Positions 47,013 to 55,921 of a DNA stretch of 64,000 nt are shown here, one piece after another. Source of the DNA: Lentibacillus saliphilus (lineage in GTDB: Bacteria > Bacillota > Bacilli > Bacillales > Amphibacillaceae); assembly GCF_019093865.1 (NCBI RefSeq), contig NZ_JABJXD010000002.1, positions 62,001-126,000 of the forward strand, written 5' to 3'. The position numbers and the translations under genes are program-made. Each line of letters begins with the position of its first letter. Position 1 is the stretch's first letter. Below the pieces are notes generated by a model. It searched no databases. It worked only from the letters and a program-made list of their open reading frames with translations, and was not told where the DNA came from.

Positions 47013-47172
47013 ACGCATATATTAGATAAGCGCCGTATATATTGAAATTCGGACGCATATCTCAATCATTTGCCGCATAAACGAAAAAGCAGCCGCATAT
47101 CGCCCGATTCAAACGTATATCGTGCCAACGCGCCGCATAAATTGAGAAACGGCCGCATAACCATTCCACGCC
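47013..47172 (+). repeat. 20-bp-period intergenic array 2 (CCGCATAW family)
   Basis: Eight units at 47013, 47033, 47053, 47073, 47093, 47113, 47133 and 47153, exactly 20 bp apart. Words are ACGCATAT, CCGTATAT, ACGCATAT, CCGCATAA, CCGCATAT, ACGTATAT, CCGCATAA and CCGCATAA; the 12-bp spacers are not conserved. The array lies between the facing terminators of ampS and recQ (gap 46905-47312). Confidence 0.87.
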
Positions 47173-47216
47173 ACACACCTAGATCATGTCATGTATCCCA
47201 AATCATACAAACCAAA

Positions 47217-47261
47217 AAGCGAGAAGGAAGCCGTCACGATTTATCGGCTTCCTTCTCGCTT
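47217..47261. terminator. Terminator of recQ (bidirectional hairpin)
   Basis: A 17-bp perfect stem, AAGCGAGAAGGAAGCCG with CGGCTTCCTTCTCGCTT, loop of 11 nt. On the minus strand TTTTTGG follows, so it terminates recQ. The + strand side has CTAATAC only. Confidence 0.85.
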
Positions 47262-47312
47262 CTAATACAACGATATGATGATACCCACATCTATGACCAC
47301 TCTAGCAATACG

Positions 47313-49469
47313 CTACATTAAGGCATTTTTGACAAGGACGGCTTTGATCAACGTATAATCATACGCCTCTGGCAAATGCTCCTTAATGGTTTTCAACTTA
47401 GGTTCTTCTAGGTTTTCATGGACAGATAGCACGTTTTCTTCTTGTTCCTCATTGAAAAAAATGCCCCAGACAACAGGATATCCTTCTTGAGCTGCTTTAA
47501 ATATGTGGCTCTCAACGGTCTGTTTCTCAATATTTCTCCGTATCGCAATGTCTTTGAGAGCAATGCCTGATTGAAACATTTGATAGCTAATCATATGGCT
47601 TGGTCGATCATCAACGTCTTTTGCTTTGACATCTCTGATCACTGGTGCACCACCAATTTTAACGGTTTTTGTTTTTCCTGCATCAGGATGGGCTTGTTTC
47701 CATACACCGATTGCTTCCATAAACGCTTCACCATATTTGGCATATTTCTTCTCTCCAACACCGGTGATGGTTAGCATGTCGCTTTCCGTATCAGGCAAAT
47801 ATCGCGCAAATTCCTTTAAGGTCGCATCAGAAAATATAACATAAGGGGGCACTGCTTGAGCGTCTGCCATATCTTTTCGTAATTGACGTAACGATTCGAA
47901 CAAATCCCCATGGTAATCATCATCAAGCTCTCGTGTTGGGACAAGCGCAGCTTTCATGAATACGTGCTGTTTTCCCTTTAGGACATCGACGGATTTTTGA
48001 TTTAACTTGAGTGTCGGGAATTTCCCTTCTTCTGTAGCCAACACGTTTTCCGCAACGAGAAATTGAATTCGGTCAGACAAATCCTTTTCTGTATAGGCGG
48101 ATAACAAGCCAAATGTAGAAAGGTCTTCAAGTCCAAATTCACGAATGCGTTTATCACGCGAACCTTTAAGCACTTTCGCTGTCATCGATACCCCAAATCG
48201 TTCACCCATGCGTTTCACACAGGAAAGAATCATTTGCGCTTCTTCCGTAATGTCTACTTTTTCTTGTTGATCAGAGCAGTTGCTGCAGCGCTCGCAAGCA
48301 TCATATCCTGGTTGATCACCAAAGTAATCGAGAATAAATGCTGTGAGACAGCTGTTCGTATGACAATAATTCATCATTGCTTGTAATTTACGGTATTCAT
48401 TTTGCTTCGCGTCCTCGTCTGCAAGTGATTGCTCGATCAAAAATTTTTGTAGTTGGACATCCTGAGGTGAATATAAGAGAATACAATCACTAGGCTCTCC
48501 ATCTCGTCCTGCTCTACCTGCTTCTTGGTAGTAGGATTCGATATTCATAGGCATGGCGTAATGGATCACGAACCGTACATTTGATTTATCTATCCCCATT
48601 CCGAAAGCGTTCGTCGCAATCATAATAGCCGCCTCATCGTGAACGAAAGCAGATTGTGCCTCCTTACGTTCATCTTCAGTTAGACCTGCGTGATATTTTT
48701 CTACGGCAGTTCCTTGACGACGGAGCTGATCATATAAAGCATCTGCTTGTTTTCTCGTAGCGGTATAGATAATCCCTGATTCGCCTTTCCGTTCGTCTAA
48801 AAAGTGTTTAATGTAGGTGGCTTTATTCTTACCTTTAACGAGATGAAAGCTTAAATTATCTCGTTCGAAACCGGTATTCACCATGTGGTCTGGTGATATG
48901 TCGAGAAGCGTTCGAATATCAGTCATGACGTCCTCGGTTGCAGTTGCTGTCAAGGCAACATATACGGGAATATTCGTCAATTTCTTTAAACGCGGTACGA
49001 TTGAACGATAGCTCGGTCGGAAATCATGGCCCCACTGGGAAATACAATGCGCTTCATCAAAAGCGACGAGTGAAATATTGAGCTGTCTAATAGTATTTGC
49101 AAATAAGTTCGACTCAAAGCGTTCAGGTGCAACGTAGACGAATGTATATTGACCAGCAGCAATGTCACTTAACCGTTCCTGTTGCTCCTTTGGTGAAAGA
49201 GAACTATTGAGGTATGTCGCCTTTATACCAAGTGCGTGTAATGCATCAACCTGATCCTTCATAAGAGAAATCAATGGAGATATGATAATCGCTGTTCCAT
49301 CCAAGGTAAGTCCGGGAATTTGATAACAGAGCGATTTACCGCCGCCCGTTGGCATGACAGCTAATGTATTAAAGCCATTTACGACATCAACAATCACTTG
49401 TTTTTGCCCAGGTCTGAAAGTATCATACCCAAAATAAGATTTTAAGATGTGTTCTAGTTTATCAGACAT
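47313..49469 (-). CDS. recQ: RecQ ATP-dependent DNA helicase
   Basis: A 718-residue RecQ-type 3'-5' helicase. Motif I TGGGKSLCYQIP (about residue 45), motif II FDEAHCISQWGHDFRPSY (about residue 140), motif VI QEAGRAGRDG. The zinc-binding RQC region has Cys residues in CHTNSCLT and YDACERCSNC. An HRDC domain (about 520-595, LKEFARYLPDTE...KYAKYGEAF) and an extra C-terminal helical domain (about 610-718, FQSGIALKDIAIRRNIEKQT) follow. It acts in DNA repair and recombination fork processing. Start ATG at 49469 with AGGAGG upstream; the earlier in-frame ATG at 49493 lacks one. Divergent from the antiporter gene. Confidence 0.93.
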   Translation of the reverse strand: MSDKLEHILKSYFGYDTFRPGQKQVIVDVVNGFNTLAVMPTGGGKSLCYQIPGLTLDGTAIIISPLISLMKDQVDALHALGIKATYLNSSLSPKEQQERLSDIAAGQYTFVYVAPERFESNLFANTIRQLNISLVAFDEAHCISQWGHDFRPSYRSIVPRLKKLTNIPVYVALTATATEDVMTDIRTLLDISPDHMVNTGFERDNLSFHLVKGKNKATYIKHFLDERKGESGIIYTATRKQADALYDQLRRQGTAVEKYHAGLTEDERKEAQSAFVHDEAAIMIATNAFGMGIDKSNVRFVIHYAMPMNIESYYQEAGRAGRDGEPSDCILLYSPQDVQLQKFLIEQSLADEDAKQNEYRKLQAMMNYCHTNSCLTAFILDYFGDQPGYDACERCSNCSDQQEKVDITEEAQMILSCVKRMGERFGVSMTAKVLKGSRDKRIREFGLEDLSTFGLLSAYTEKDLSDRIQFLVAENVLATEEGKFPTLKLNQKSVDVLKGKQHVFMKAALVPTRELDDDYHGDLFESLRQLRKDMADAQAVPPYVIFSDATLKEFARYLPDTESDMLTITGVGEKKYAKYGEAFMEAIGVWKQAHPDAGKTKTVKIGGAPVIRDVKAKDVDDRPSHMISYQMFQSGIALKDIAIRRNIEKQTVESHIFKAAQEGYPVVWGIFFNEEQEENVLSVHENLEEPKLKTIKEHLPEAYDYTLIKAVLVKNALM

Positions 49470-49808
49470 AGTTCGCCTCCTCTTACTCCTCATTATCCTA
49501 TCATATTTTAATGACGTTGAAATAGAGTATCGGAATATCGGAAAATTGTGCGCGTGATAGACTCAAATTATAATTTTAGCGTCCGTCATTTAAACAAGCT
49601 AAGAGAATGCCCCTCAAAACCTATTAAATTCCACATTTTGTCAATCTGACTACTAAATTGTAATTGTTACAAAAACTATATTTATATGAAAAACGGTTTA
49701 CTTTATTCATGTTCATAGATAGAATGACGTTATGTTTATAAAAAATCCTGTCTAAAAATGAATTGAATGTATGTGTATATAGAGATAAATTCAGAGTGGG
49801 GGTAGGTT
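49470..49808. other. Divergent region with a 15-bp inverted repeat
   Basis: 339 bp between recQ and the antiporter gene; both promoters lie here. TTGTAA-TTG-TTACAA at 49658-49672 is a perfect small inverted repeat and possible operator. No gene, terminator or array found. Confidence 0.4.
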
Positions 49809-51686
49809 ATGGTTCCATCAATTTTGTTCGAAATTATGCTGATTGGTCTTTTAGGGATAGGATCCCAGTGGGTGGCATGGCGCTACCGAATGCCGGCGAT
49901 CGTCGTGATGTCGATTACAGGCCTTTTGGTTGGTCCAATTTTAGGTTTGATGAATCCGGAAGAGGATTTTGGCAATTTATATAATCCGATCATATCTGTT
50001 GCAGTTGCAATCATTTTATTTGAAGGCAGTCTTAATTTAAGCTTCAAAGAAATTCGCGGACTCGGTAAACCCGTGTTTCGTATTTCGACAGTCGGGGCTT
50101 TTCTCGCCTGGATTCTTGGGTCTTTAACAGCGCATTATATCGCGGGGTTATCTTGGGCGGTTGCCTTTGTAATTGGTGGCTTGTTCATTGTAACAGGGCC
50201 GACGGTCATTATGCCGCTGCTCCGCCAATCCAAGCTTAAGCCGCGCCCAGCGAAAATATTAAAATGGGAAGGCATCATTGTTGATCCAATTGGTGCGTTA
50301 CTTGCGGTTTTTGCCTTTGAAATTATTGCTTATTTAACAGCACATGATCCGGATGGTACCAAGCTGTTAACGTTCTTTGCGGCATCTATTTTCGCAGCGA
50401 TTTTCGGTTGGGCACTTGGTCGTGGAATCGGCTGGATGTTCGAAATGGGGCATATTCCAGAGTTTCTAAAATCACCCGCCGTATTCGTTGTCGTCATCTT
50501 CTGTTTTACAGGTGCCGATGAAATCATGCATGAAACAGGTCTATTATCTGTAACGGCGATGGGCATTACCCTTGCTAACATGGGAATTAGCTCTGTTGCT
50601 GATATGCGACATTTCAAGGAAAATATATCGATTTTGCTCATATCAGCAATCTTTATTATGTTAACAGCCTCATTGCAGGTAGATACGTTGTTGCAAATTT
50701 TTAATCCGAACATTATCGGGTACGTGCTTTTAATGATGTTTATCGTCAGACCGTTATCAATCTTTATTTCAACGATTGGTTCGGGGTTATCCTTTAATGA
50801 AAAAGCACTTGTTGGCTGGATTGCACCAAGAGGGATCGTCGCCTTGACGGTTTCTAGTTATTTTGCTTCAATTTTGCTTGAAGCGGGGTATGAAGAAGCA
50901 GAGTTATTAACAACGCTAACATTCGGACTCGTATTTTTCACGGTTATTGCACATGGTTTTTCCATCAGCTGGTTAGCTAAAAAGCTTCATTTATCAATGG
51001 AGGGAAGACCTGGAACGCTTATTGTGGGCAGCAATCCATTTACAGTAGAGTTGGCAAAATCACTCGCCAAATCACAGGCGCCAGTAATTATCGTTGATTC
51101 CTCGTGGGAGAACCTGCGTGATGCGCGTAATGCTGGTGTACCATTCTACCATGGCGAGATGCTATCGGAGCAGACGGAATACAACCTTGATACGATTCCG
51201 TATGAGTATTTACTTGCTGTTTCTGAATTTCACTCATACAATGCGCTTGTCTGTACGACGTTTATGCCGGAGTATGGCAGGACAAATGTGTTTAAAGTGA
51301 GTCCATTTGAGCAAATTAACGGGCGGGCAAGCGATATGGTCGATAAAATTGGCGGACGCATACTCTTCAAGGAAGAAGTGTCGTTAGAGGATTTAAACGA
51401 TAAAGTTGCGGCAGGCTATGTGTTTAGACAAACAACGATTACGGCACAATATCCATATAAGCAATATCTTGCTGAACGACATGAGGAAACGGTTCTATTG
51501 TATTTAATCAAACCGTCTGGACAAATTAAGTTTTACTCAGAAGAAATGCGTACTGTGCCAGGAACAGGAGACATTATCGTTAGTCTGACGCCTCCACATA
51601 AAGAACAGCTGAAGATTCAAGAAAGACTCGTCTACCAGCGTAACGGTAACGGAAATGGAAACAACGACAATGGTGAAAATGCTTAA
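49809..51686 (+). CDS. CPA1-family cation:proton antiporter with C-terminal RCK-like domain (NhaP-type)
   Basis: A 625-residue membrane protein. The first 400 residues hold about 12 helices of a Na+(K+)/H+ exchanger, with GPTVIMPLL in helix 4-5 and the EGIIVDPIGALLAVFAFE helix carrying the acidic transport residue. The remainder is cytoplasmic: a Rossmann TrkA-N-like domain (GTLIVGSNPFTVELAKSLAKS, about residue 400) and a TrkA-C-like part. Such domains let nucleotides or ions gate transport. The C-terminus is an Asn/Gly-rich tail. ATG after GGGGGTAGG. It fits salt or pH adaptation. Confidence 0.88.
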   Translation: MVPSILFEIMLIGLLGIGSQWVAWRYRMPAIVVMSITGLLVGPILGLMNPEEDFGNLYNPIISVAVAIILFEGSLNLSFKEIRGLGKPVFRISTVGAFLAWILGSLTAHYIAGLSWAVAFVIGGLFIVTGPTVIMPLLRQSKLKPRPAKILKWEGIIVDPIGALLAVFAFEIIAYLTAHDPDGTKLLTFFAASIFAAIFGWALGRGIGWMFEMGHIPEFLKSPAVFVVVIFCFTGADEIMHETGLLSVTAMGITLANMGISSVADMRHFKENISILLISAIFIMLTASLQVDTLLQIFNPNIIGYVLLMMFIVRPLSIFISTIGSGLSFNEKALVGWIAPRGIVALTVSSYFASILLEAGYEEAELLTTLTFGLVFFTVIAHGFSISWLAKKLHLSMEGRPGTLIVGSNPFTVELAKSLAKSQAPVIIVDSSWENLRDARNAGVPFYHGEMLSEQTEYNLDTIPYEYLLAVSEFHSYNALVCTTFMPEYGRTNVFKVSPFEQINGRASDMVDKIGGRILFKEEVSLEDLNDKVAAGYVFRQTTITAQYPYKQYLAERHEETVLLYLIKPSGQIKFYSEEMRTVPGTGDIIVSLTPPHKEQLKIQERLVYQRNGNGNGNNDNGENA

Positions 51687-51717
51687 ATAGCATGATCCAA
51701 CACAGATTCACATGAAA

Positions 51718-51750
51718 AGCGGCGCCTACACTCAAAGTGTTGGCGCCGCT
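51718..51750. terminator. GC-rich hairpin after the antiporter gene
   Basis: AGCGGCGCC...GGCGCCGCT, a 9-bp perfect stem extended by ACACT/AGTGT pairing to a 4-nt loop. Weak T tract on the + strand and TTTTC on the minus strand. It bounds array 3. Confidence 0.65.
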
Positions 51751-51782
51751 TCGCATATGTACGTCTAATATATTGTGCGAAC

Positions 51783-51962
51783 ACGCATAATTGTGCAGCT
51801 GGACGCATATATGTAATGAGTACCGCATATCATGGCATTACAACGCATAATAAAAATTTGAACCGCATATCTGGACATTATCCCGTATATCTATAAACTC
51901 AGCCGCATATTAATAAATTCCAACGTATAAAGTCAAAACTCATCACATAAAGGTTTAGACCA
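51783..51962 (+). repeat. 20-bp-period intergenic array 3 (CCGCATAW family)
   Basis: Nine units at 51783, 51803, 51823, 51843, 51863, 51883, 51903, 51923 and 51943, exactly 20 bp apart. Words: ACGCATAA, ACGCATAT, CCGCATAT, ACGCATAA, CCGCATAT, CCGTATAT, CCGCATAT, ACGTATAA and TCACATAA (degenerate). An out-of-phase TCGCATAT sits at 51751. Spacers differ. It lies between facing terminators of the antiporter and the small coiled-coil gene (gap 51687-52100). Confidence 0.87.
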
Positions 51963-51985
51963 ATTTCGAATCCTATTAAAGTCAG

Positions 51986-52033
51986 TAAAAAGCCATAAAG
52001 CGCCTCACAGCAATGGTGGACTACTTTATGGCT
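51986..52033 (-). terminator. Terminator of the small coiled-coil gene
   Basis: AGCCATAAAG pairs perfectly with CTTTATGGCT (10 bp, 23-nt loop). On the minus strand TTTTTAC follows. Confidence 0.8.
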
Positions 52034-52100
52034 CATCTCAGCAAGTCTGATCTGTATATAAATAAACAAAAGTACACGCGATGCTGTTCTGCCATTCACT

Positions 52101-52283
52101 TCACTCTGATAAATGGTCCAGTTGACGATTGACTTCAGCAATTTCCGCTTCAAGACGGATCAGCTGTTCCTCAGCAGCGGAAACACGACCACGTACGTAC
52201 TCCAATTTGTCCATGTCGCCTTGAATGCGGACGTAATCCGCTTTTAAATGAGCGAGTTTTTGTTCTAACGCTTCTTTTTCCAT
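52101..52283 (-). CDS. Small coiled-coil protein (SE1832-like)
   Basis: A 60-residue highly charged protein with heptad-like Leu/Ile/Val spacing over its whole length (KLAHLKADYVRIQGDMDKLE; RLEAEIAEVNRQLDHL), a two-stranded coiled coil. It resembles the small SE1832 family of Firmicutes, whose function is unknown. ATG at 52283; GAGGGGG lies rather far (12 nt) upstream, and an in-frame stop precedes it, so no longer form exists. Its own terminator follows before array 3. Confidence 0.68.
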   Translation of the reverse strand: MEKEALEQKLAHLKADYVRIQGDMDKLEYVRGRVSAAEEQLIRLEAEIAEVNRQLDHLSE

Positions 52284-52419
52284 TCCACATCAAGCCCCCT
52301 CAGTAACCAGTCTATATGAAGATGTCCTTTTATGACAAGTAAACAAAACAGCAGAAACCGCAATATAGCAAATAATCAAACGTTTGATCAACGTTCATAT
52401 TTCTGTTTAGCCCAGGCTG

Positions 52420-53502
52420 CTAGATGAGTACATCTTCTTTGTCGGGCTTGGATGCTTCATATGTTTTATAAAAATGGACGATGATTGTTTTAATTACAGC
52501 ATATAATGGTACAGCGAACAATATACCGATAAAACCAGCAATGCTACCAGCCGCAAGTATGACTGTAATGACTGTAAGCGGATGGAGGCTAAGCGCCCGT
52601 CCCATTACATTTGGTGAAATAAAATTACTTTCAATTTGTTGTGCGATTAGCATGATAAGGGATACCCAAAGCAGCATGATTGGCTTTTGGAACGCCCCGA
52701 CGATTAAAGCAGGCACAACAGCAATAAACGGTCCAATGAATGGAATGACGTTCATAATCATGGCAAACAAAGCAAGTGTTAGTGAGTATTTTAGATCAAT
52801 AATTAAATAACCAATGAACAGAAGCACGCCAACACAGAAGCTCACGATGAGCTGACCTTGAATAAAAGAGGTGAGTGTGTCATCGATTTTTCCCATAAGT
52901 AGTCTTATATTATCAGCCTTCTTCTTGTTGAAAATTTGCGTGATGAATGGGACAAATTTTTCCCCATCCTTTAGCATAAAAAACAAGAAGAATGGTATTA
53001 GAATGAGTGCCGTTACAAAGCTAATTAATTGCCCAATAAAGCCAAAAATATAGTTGATGACACTTTCAATATGTGCTTGTAAATTATCGGTAAAATCGTT
53101 AATCGCATTGTTCACTTCCTCTGGCAGGATCGTCTGATTTGACTGCCAGTAAGCAATGACATCCTGTGCCCAATCAACCATTTTTGGTACATTACCGAGC
53201 AGGTTGGTAAACTGCCGCTGGGCAATTGGTGCAATATAAATGATGATCACAAATCCAATGAGTAGCAATACGATAAACACGAGAAAAATAGATATGATGC
53301 GGTTAATCTTAAAGCGCTCGAATAATTGCATCAACGGTTTGGTTAAGTAGTAAAGAATACCGGCCCCTATAAAAGGAATGGCTACAGCCCCAACATACTT
53401 AAATACTGGGTCAAAAATAAAGTTCGTTACAGATATAAGTAAAATGATTAGGAAAAAAAGGATCACAAATACCATGCTCTGAAACCAGCGTTTTTCCAAC
53501 AA
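52420..53502 (-). CDS. AI-2E family transporter (YueF-like)
   Basis: A 360-residue integral membrane protein of the AI-2E/PerM family with 7-8 hydrophobic segments. The N-terminal two-helix unit (QSMVFVILFFLIILLISV; VGAVAIPFIGAGILYYL) is followed by a periplasm-facing or cytosolic helical stretch (residues 110-165) and the family signatures FLFFMLKDGEKF and MNVIPFIGPFIAVVPA. Some members export AI-2, others act in Na+/H+ or drug exchange, so function is open. Start is ambiguous: TTG at 53502 has AAAGGTG 8 nt upstream; ATG at 53508 is closer to it. Confidence 0.85.
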   Translation of the reverse strand: MLEKRWFQSMVFVILFFLIILLISVTNFIFDPVFKYVGAVAIPFIGAGILYYLTKPLMQLFERFKINRIISIFLVFIVLLLIGFVIIIYIAPIAQRQFTNLLGNVPKMVDWAQDVIAYWQSNQTILPEEVNNAINDFTDNLQAHIESVINYIFGFIGQLISFVTALILIPFFLFFMLKDGEKFVPFITQIFNKKKADNIRLLMGKIDDTLTSFIQGQLIVSFCVGVLLFIGYLIIDLKYSLTLALFAMIMNVIPFIGPFIAVVPALIVGAFQKPIMLLWVSLIMLIAQQIESNFISPNVMGRALSLHPLTVITVILAAGSIAGFIGILFAVPLYAVIKTIIVHFYKTYEASKPDKEDVLI

Positions 53503-53849
53503 TGTCATCACACCTTTCAACGGTTACACGTCTCTAAGTCTAGCATAACCAAAATATATATCTTATAGTCTAACATATAGCATGATAAAATTCGCTCGTA
53601 GATTCTGCTGAGCTGGTCATGTAGGTCTATCATATGGAAAAGTAGTCTACGTTTTTTATGTAGGTTTTAAAAATACTTGAGTGAGCGTAATAACACTATT
53701 GTTAAAAATAGACAAAACGGGCAAAGTGTCACGTGGGAAATTTCGGTTAAATCCTTGACAGAACCCTATGAATCCCTCTCGTAGATTAAATAGACGTAAT
53801 ATGGTACTATTTTACCAAAGAAGACGATTTTTAAGGGGGAATTGTGGGA
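53503..53849. other. Divergent promoter region before pgcA
   Basis: 347 bp holding both promoters. TGG-TACTAT (53802-53810) is an extended -10 element suitable for pgcA. A TTGACA at 53755 has no -10 at proper spacing. No other structure seen. Confidence 0.4.
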
Positions 53850-55595
53850 ATGGCTACATGGCGGGAAGCATATCAAAAGTGGCTTACATTTGAGCATCTT
53901 GAACCACAGTTAAAAGCCGAGCTCGATCAACTGAATGGTGACGAGACCGCGCTTGAAGAAGCATTTTATAAAGATTTGACGTTTGGAACGGGTGGCATGC
54001 GTGGGGTGCTTGGCCCTGGTACAAATCGCATGAACATATATACAGTAAGACGAGCGGTTGAAGGCTTAAAAACGTATCTATTGCAAAACTGCGTTAACGT
54101 AAAAGACCGAGGGGTTGTCGTCGCCTATGATTCAAGGTATCAATCAAGAGAATTTGCAGTAGAAACAGCACGAGTACTTGGTGGTCATGGGATCAAAACG
54201 TACGTATTTGAAACGTTACGTCCAACCCCAGTTTTATCATTTGCTGTACGCCATCTCGGAACAGTCGCTGGCATCATGATTACAGCCAGTCACAATCCTC
54301 CAGAATATAACGGATTCAAGGTATATAATGAAGATGGTGGTCAAATTGTACCGTCAGAAGCAGAAGCGGTTATTGAATGTATCCGCTCAGTTGGTAATGA
54401 ACTTGCCGTACCTGTTGCAGACGCGGCTGAACTTGAAGCAACTGGTTTATTGAAATGGGTTAATGGAGAAGTAGATCACGCATACTTAGAGAGACTGCTA
54501 CACGTATCGAAGCTTTCAGAAGAAGAGCTGCAAAAATCAAAAAGCTTGGAAGTTGTTTTTACACCCTTGCATGGAACAGCGCATGACTTGGTGATGGCAG
54601 GCTTGAAGCAGTTGAACTTTACAAATGTGACAGTCGTTCAAGAGCAAGCTGTACCGGATCCGGAGTTTTCAACAGTCGCATCCCCAAACCCAGAAGAACA
54701 TCAAGCCTTTACGATGGCCATTGCGGAGGGACATCGTGTTAATGCTGATATTTTACTCGGTACTGATCCAGATGCTGATCGCCTCGGCGTGGCTGTTAAA
54801 AATGCAGCTGGAGACTATTCTGTTCTCACTGGTAATCAGCTCGGCGTACTCATGCTCGACTATATTTTGTCACGTACGGATGACTATGTGCTCAAGAGTG
54901 CGCGTGTTCTAAAGACCATTGTTACCACTGAGTTAGGTCGTCAAATTGCAGCTTCGTATGGTGCTGAAACGATCGATACGTTGACCGGATTTAAGTTTAT
55001 CGGAGAAAAAATTCGTCAATTTGATGCAACCGGTGAGACGTTTGTGTTTGGCTTTGAAGAAAGCTATGGCTATCTCATTCAAAATTTTGCCCGTGATAAA
55101 GATGCTGTACAGGCAGCCATGATCGCATGTGAAATGGCATACGAATGGAAAAAGCAAGGTAAAACACTGCTCGAGGCTTTGGAGCTGTTATATGAAAAAC
55201 ACGGATATTATCTTGAGGGAATGTCATCATTAACGCTTAAAGGCCTTAAAGGAACCGATCAGATTCAAGCAATTATGTCTAACGTCCGTACAGCACCGCC
55301 ATCCGTCATTGGAGGTCTTCAGGTTGAAGCCATAGAGGACTATGAGGTCGGAAACCGGACGTATTTGCAGGGTGACAGAGAAACAGAGCTGATCAACCTA
55401 CCAAAGGAAAATGTCGTAAAATTCTTGTTGGAGCAAAACAGCTGGGTCTGTTTACGTCCATCAGGCACAGAGCCTAAAATTAAATGCTATTACGGCGTCA
55501 ATAGCGATGCTAAACAAAAAAGTAATGCCCAATTAGACACTTTAAAACATGAAATGGAAACATTAATGGACACGATTATCCATTCGCATCAATAA
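53850..55595 (+). CDS. pgcA: Alpha-phosphoglucomutase
   Basis: A 581-residue enzyme interconverting glucose-6-phosphate and glucose-1-phosphate, needed for UDP-glucose, glycolipid and teichoic-acid sugars. The phosphoserine loop is TASHNPPEYNG (Ser147), the metal loop DPDADRLGV (about residue 305), the sugar-specificity loop FGFEESYGY (about residue 395) and the phosphate loop RPSGTEPKIK (about residue 540). ATG at 53850 with AAGGGGGA about 9 nt upstream; GTG at 53844 is possible. Length is typical of PgcA/YhxB. Single gene. Confidence 0.94.
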   Translation: MATWREAYQKWLTFEHLEPQLKAELDQLNGDETALEEAFYKDLTFGTGGMRGVLGPGTNRMNIYTVRRAVEGLKTYLLQNCVNVKDRGVVVAYDSRYQSREFAVETARVLGGHGIKTYVFETLRPTPVLSFAVRHLGTVAGIMITASHNPPEYNGFKVYNEDGGQIVPSEAEAVIECIRSVGNELAVPVADAAELEATGLLKWVNGEVDHAYLERLLHVSKLSEEELQKSKSLEVVFTPLHGTAHDLVMAGLKQLNFTNVTVVQEQAVPDPEFSTVASPNPEEHQAFTMAIAEGHRVNADILLGTDPDADRLGVAVKNAAGDYSVLTGNQLGVLMLDYILSRTDDYVLKSARVLKTIVTTELGRQIAASYGAETIDTLTGFKFIGEKIRQFDATGETFVFGFEESYGYLIQNFARDKDAVQAAMIACEMAYEWKKQGKTLLEALELLYEKHGYYLEGMSSLTLKGLKGTDQIQAIMSNVRTAPPSVIGGLQVEAIEDYEVGNRTYLQGDRETELINLPKENVVKFLLEQNSWVCLRPSGTEPKIKCYYGVNSDAKQKSNAQLDTLKHEMETLMDTIIHSHQ

Positions 55596-55715
55596 AAATA
55601 AATGTCATTGTAGTCATCTCAATTATAAATTGTCATGTAAATCAAAAGAGCTCTGCTAAATGACGAACATAGACACAATATATTAGGACAGAATGATTAT
55701 ATAGTGATCTATCTG

Positions 55716-55744
55716 TTGACATTTTTCGTCAAACGCGGTTTAAT
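55716..55744 (+). promoter_or_regulatory. Sigma-A promoter of the Mn riboswitch transcript
   Basis: TTGACA (55716-55721), 17-bp spacer, TTTAAT (55739-55744), one mismatch in the -10. The inferred start near 55750 is directly before the aptamer. Confidence 0.75.
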
Positions 55745-55756
55745 AATAATACATTT

Positions 55757-55870
55757 AAAGGGGAGTAGCTGCACAATCAAAGTCGTCATTACGAGATTTT
55801 TTCTCCGGCTTGATTGGCAACACCACGTTGTTTGCGAGACCTTTACCGTTGATGGGTAAGGGTCTTTTTT
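55757..55870 (+). ncRNA. yybP-ykoY manganese riboswitch
   Basis: The aptamer begins AAAGGGGAGTAGC and ends GCGAGACCTTT, the two conserved halves of the yybP-ykoY (Mn2+) motif; AAAGG pairs with CCTTT to close P1. The 3' half overlaps a terminator, so Mn2+ binding is expected to prevent termination and allow transcription of the TerC gene. The rest of the gap 55596-55756 contains the promoter only. Confidence 0.88.
55838..55870 (+). terminator. Riboswitch-controlled terminator
   Basis: GACCTTTACC pairs perfectly with GGTAAGGGTC (one G-T pair), 7-nt loop, followed by TTTTTT. Its 5' arm contains the CGAGACCTTT end of the aptamer, so folding is mutually exclusive. Confidence 0.85.
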
Positions 55871-55921
55871 GATGGCCTTTTCCTGAAACAGTCTATTTAC
55901 TAAAAGGAGAGACATCAAATT

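Noticed and set aside
47070-47321. 83-codon + strand frame across array 2 and the recQ terminator
   Set aside because: It is composed of the repeat array and a terminator stem. No ribosome site.
52871-53053. Frames on the + strand inside the AI-2E family gene
   Set aside because: Antisense shadows of membrane-protein codons; no ribosome site.
53755-53787. TTGACA at 53755 as the pgcA promoter
   Set aside because: No -10-like hexamer at 16-18 bp; the nearest TAGATT is 21 bp away. The extended -10 at 53802 is more likely.
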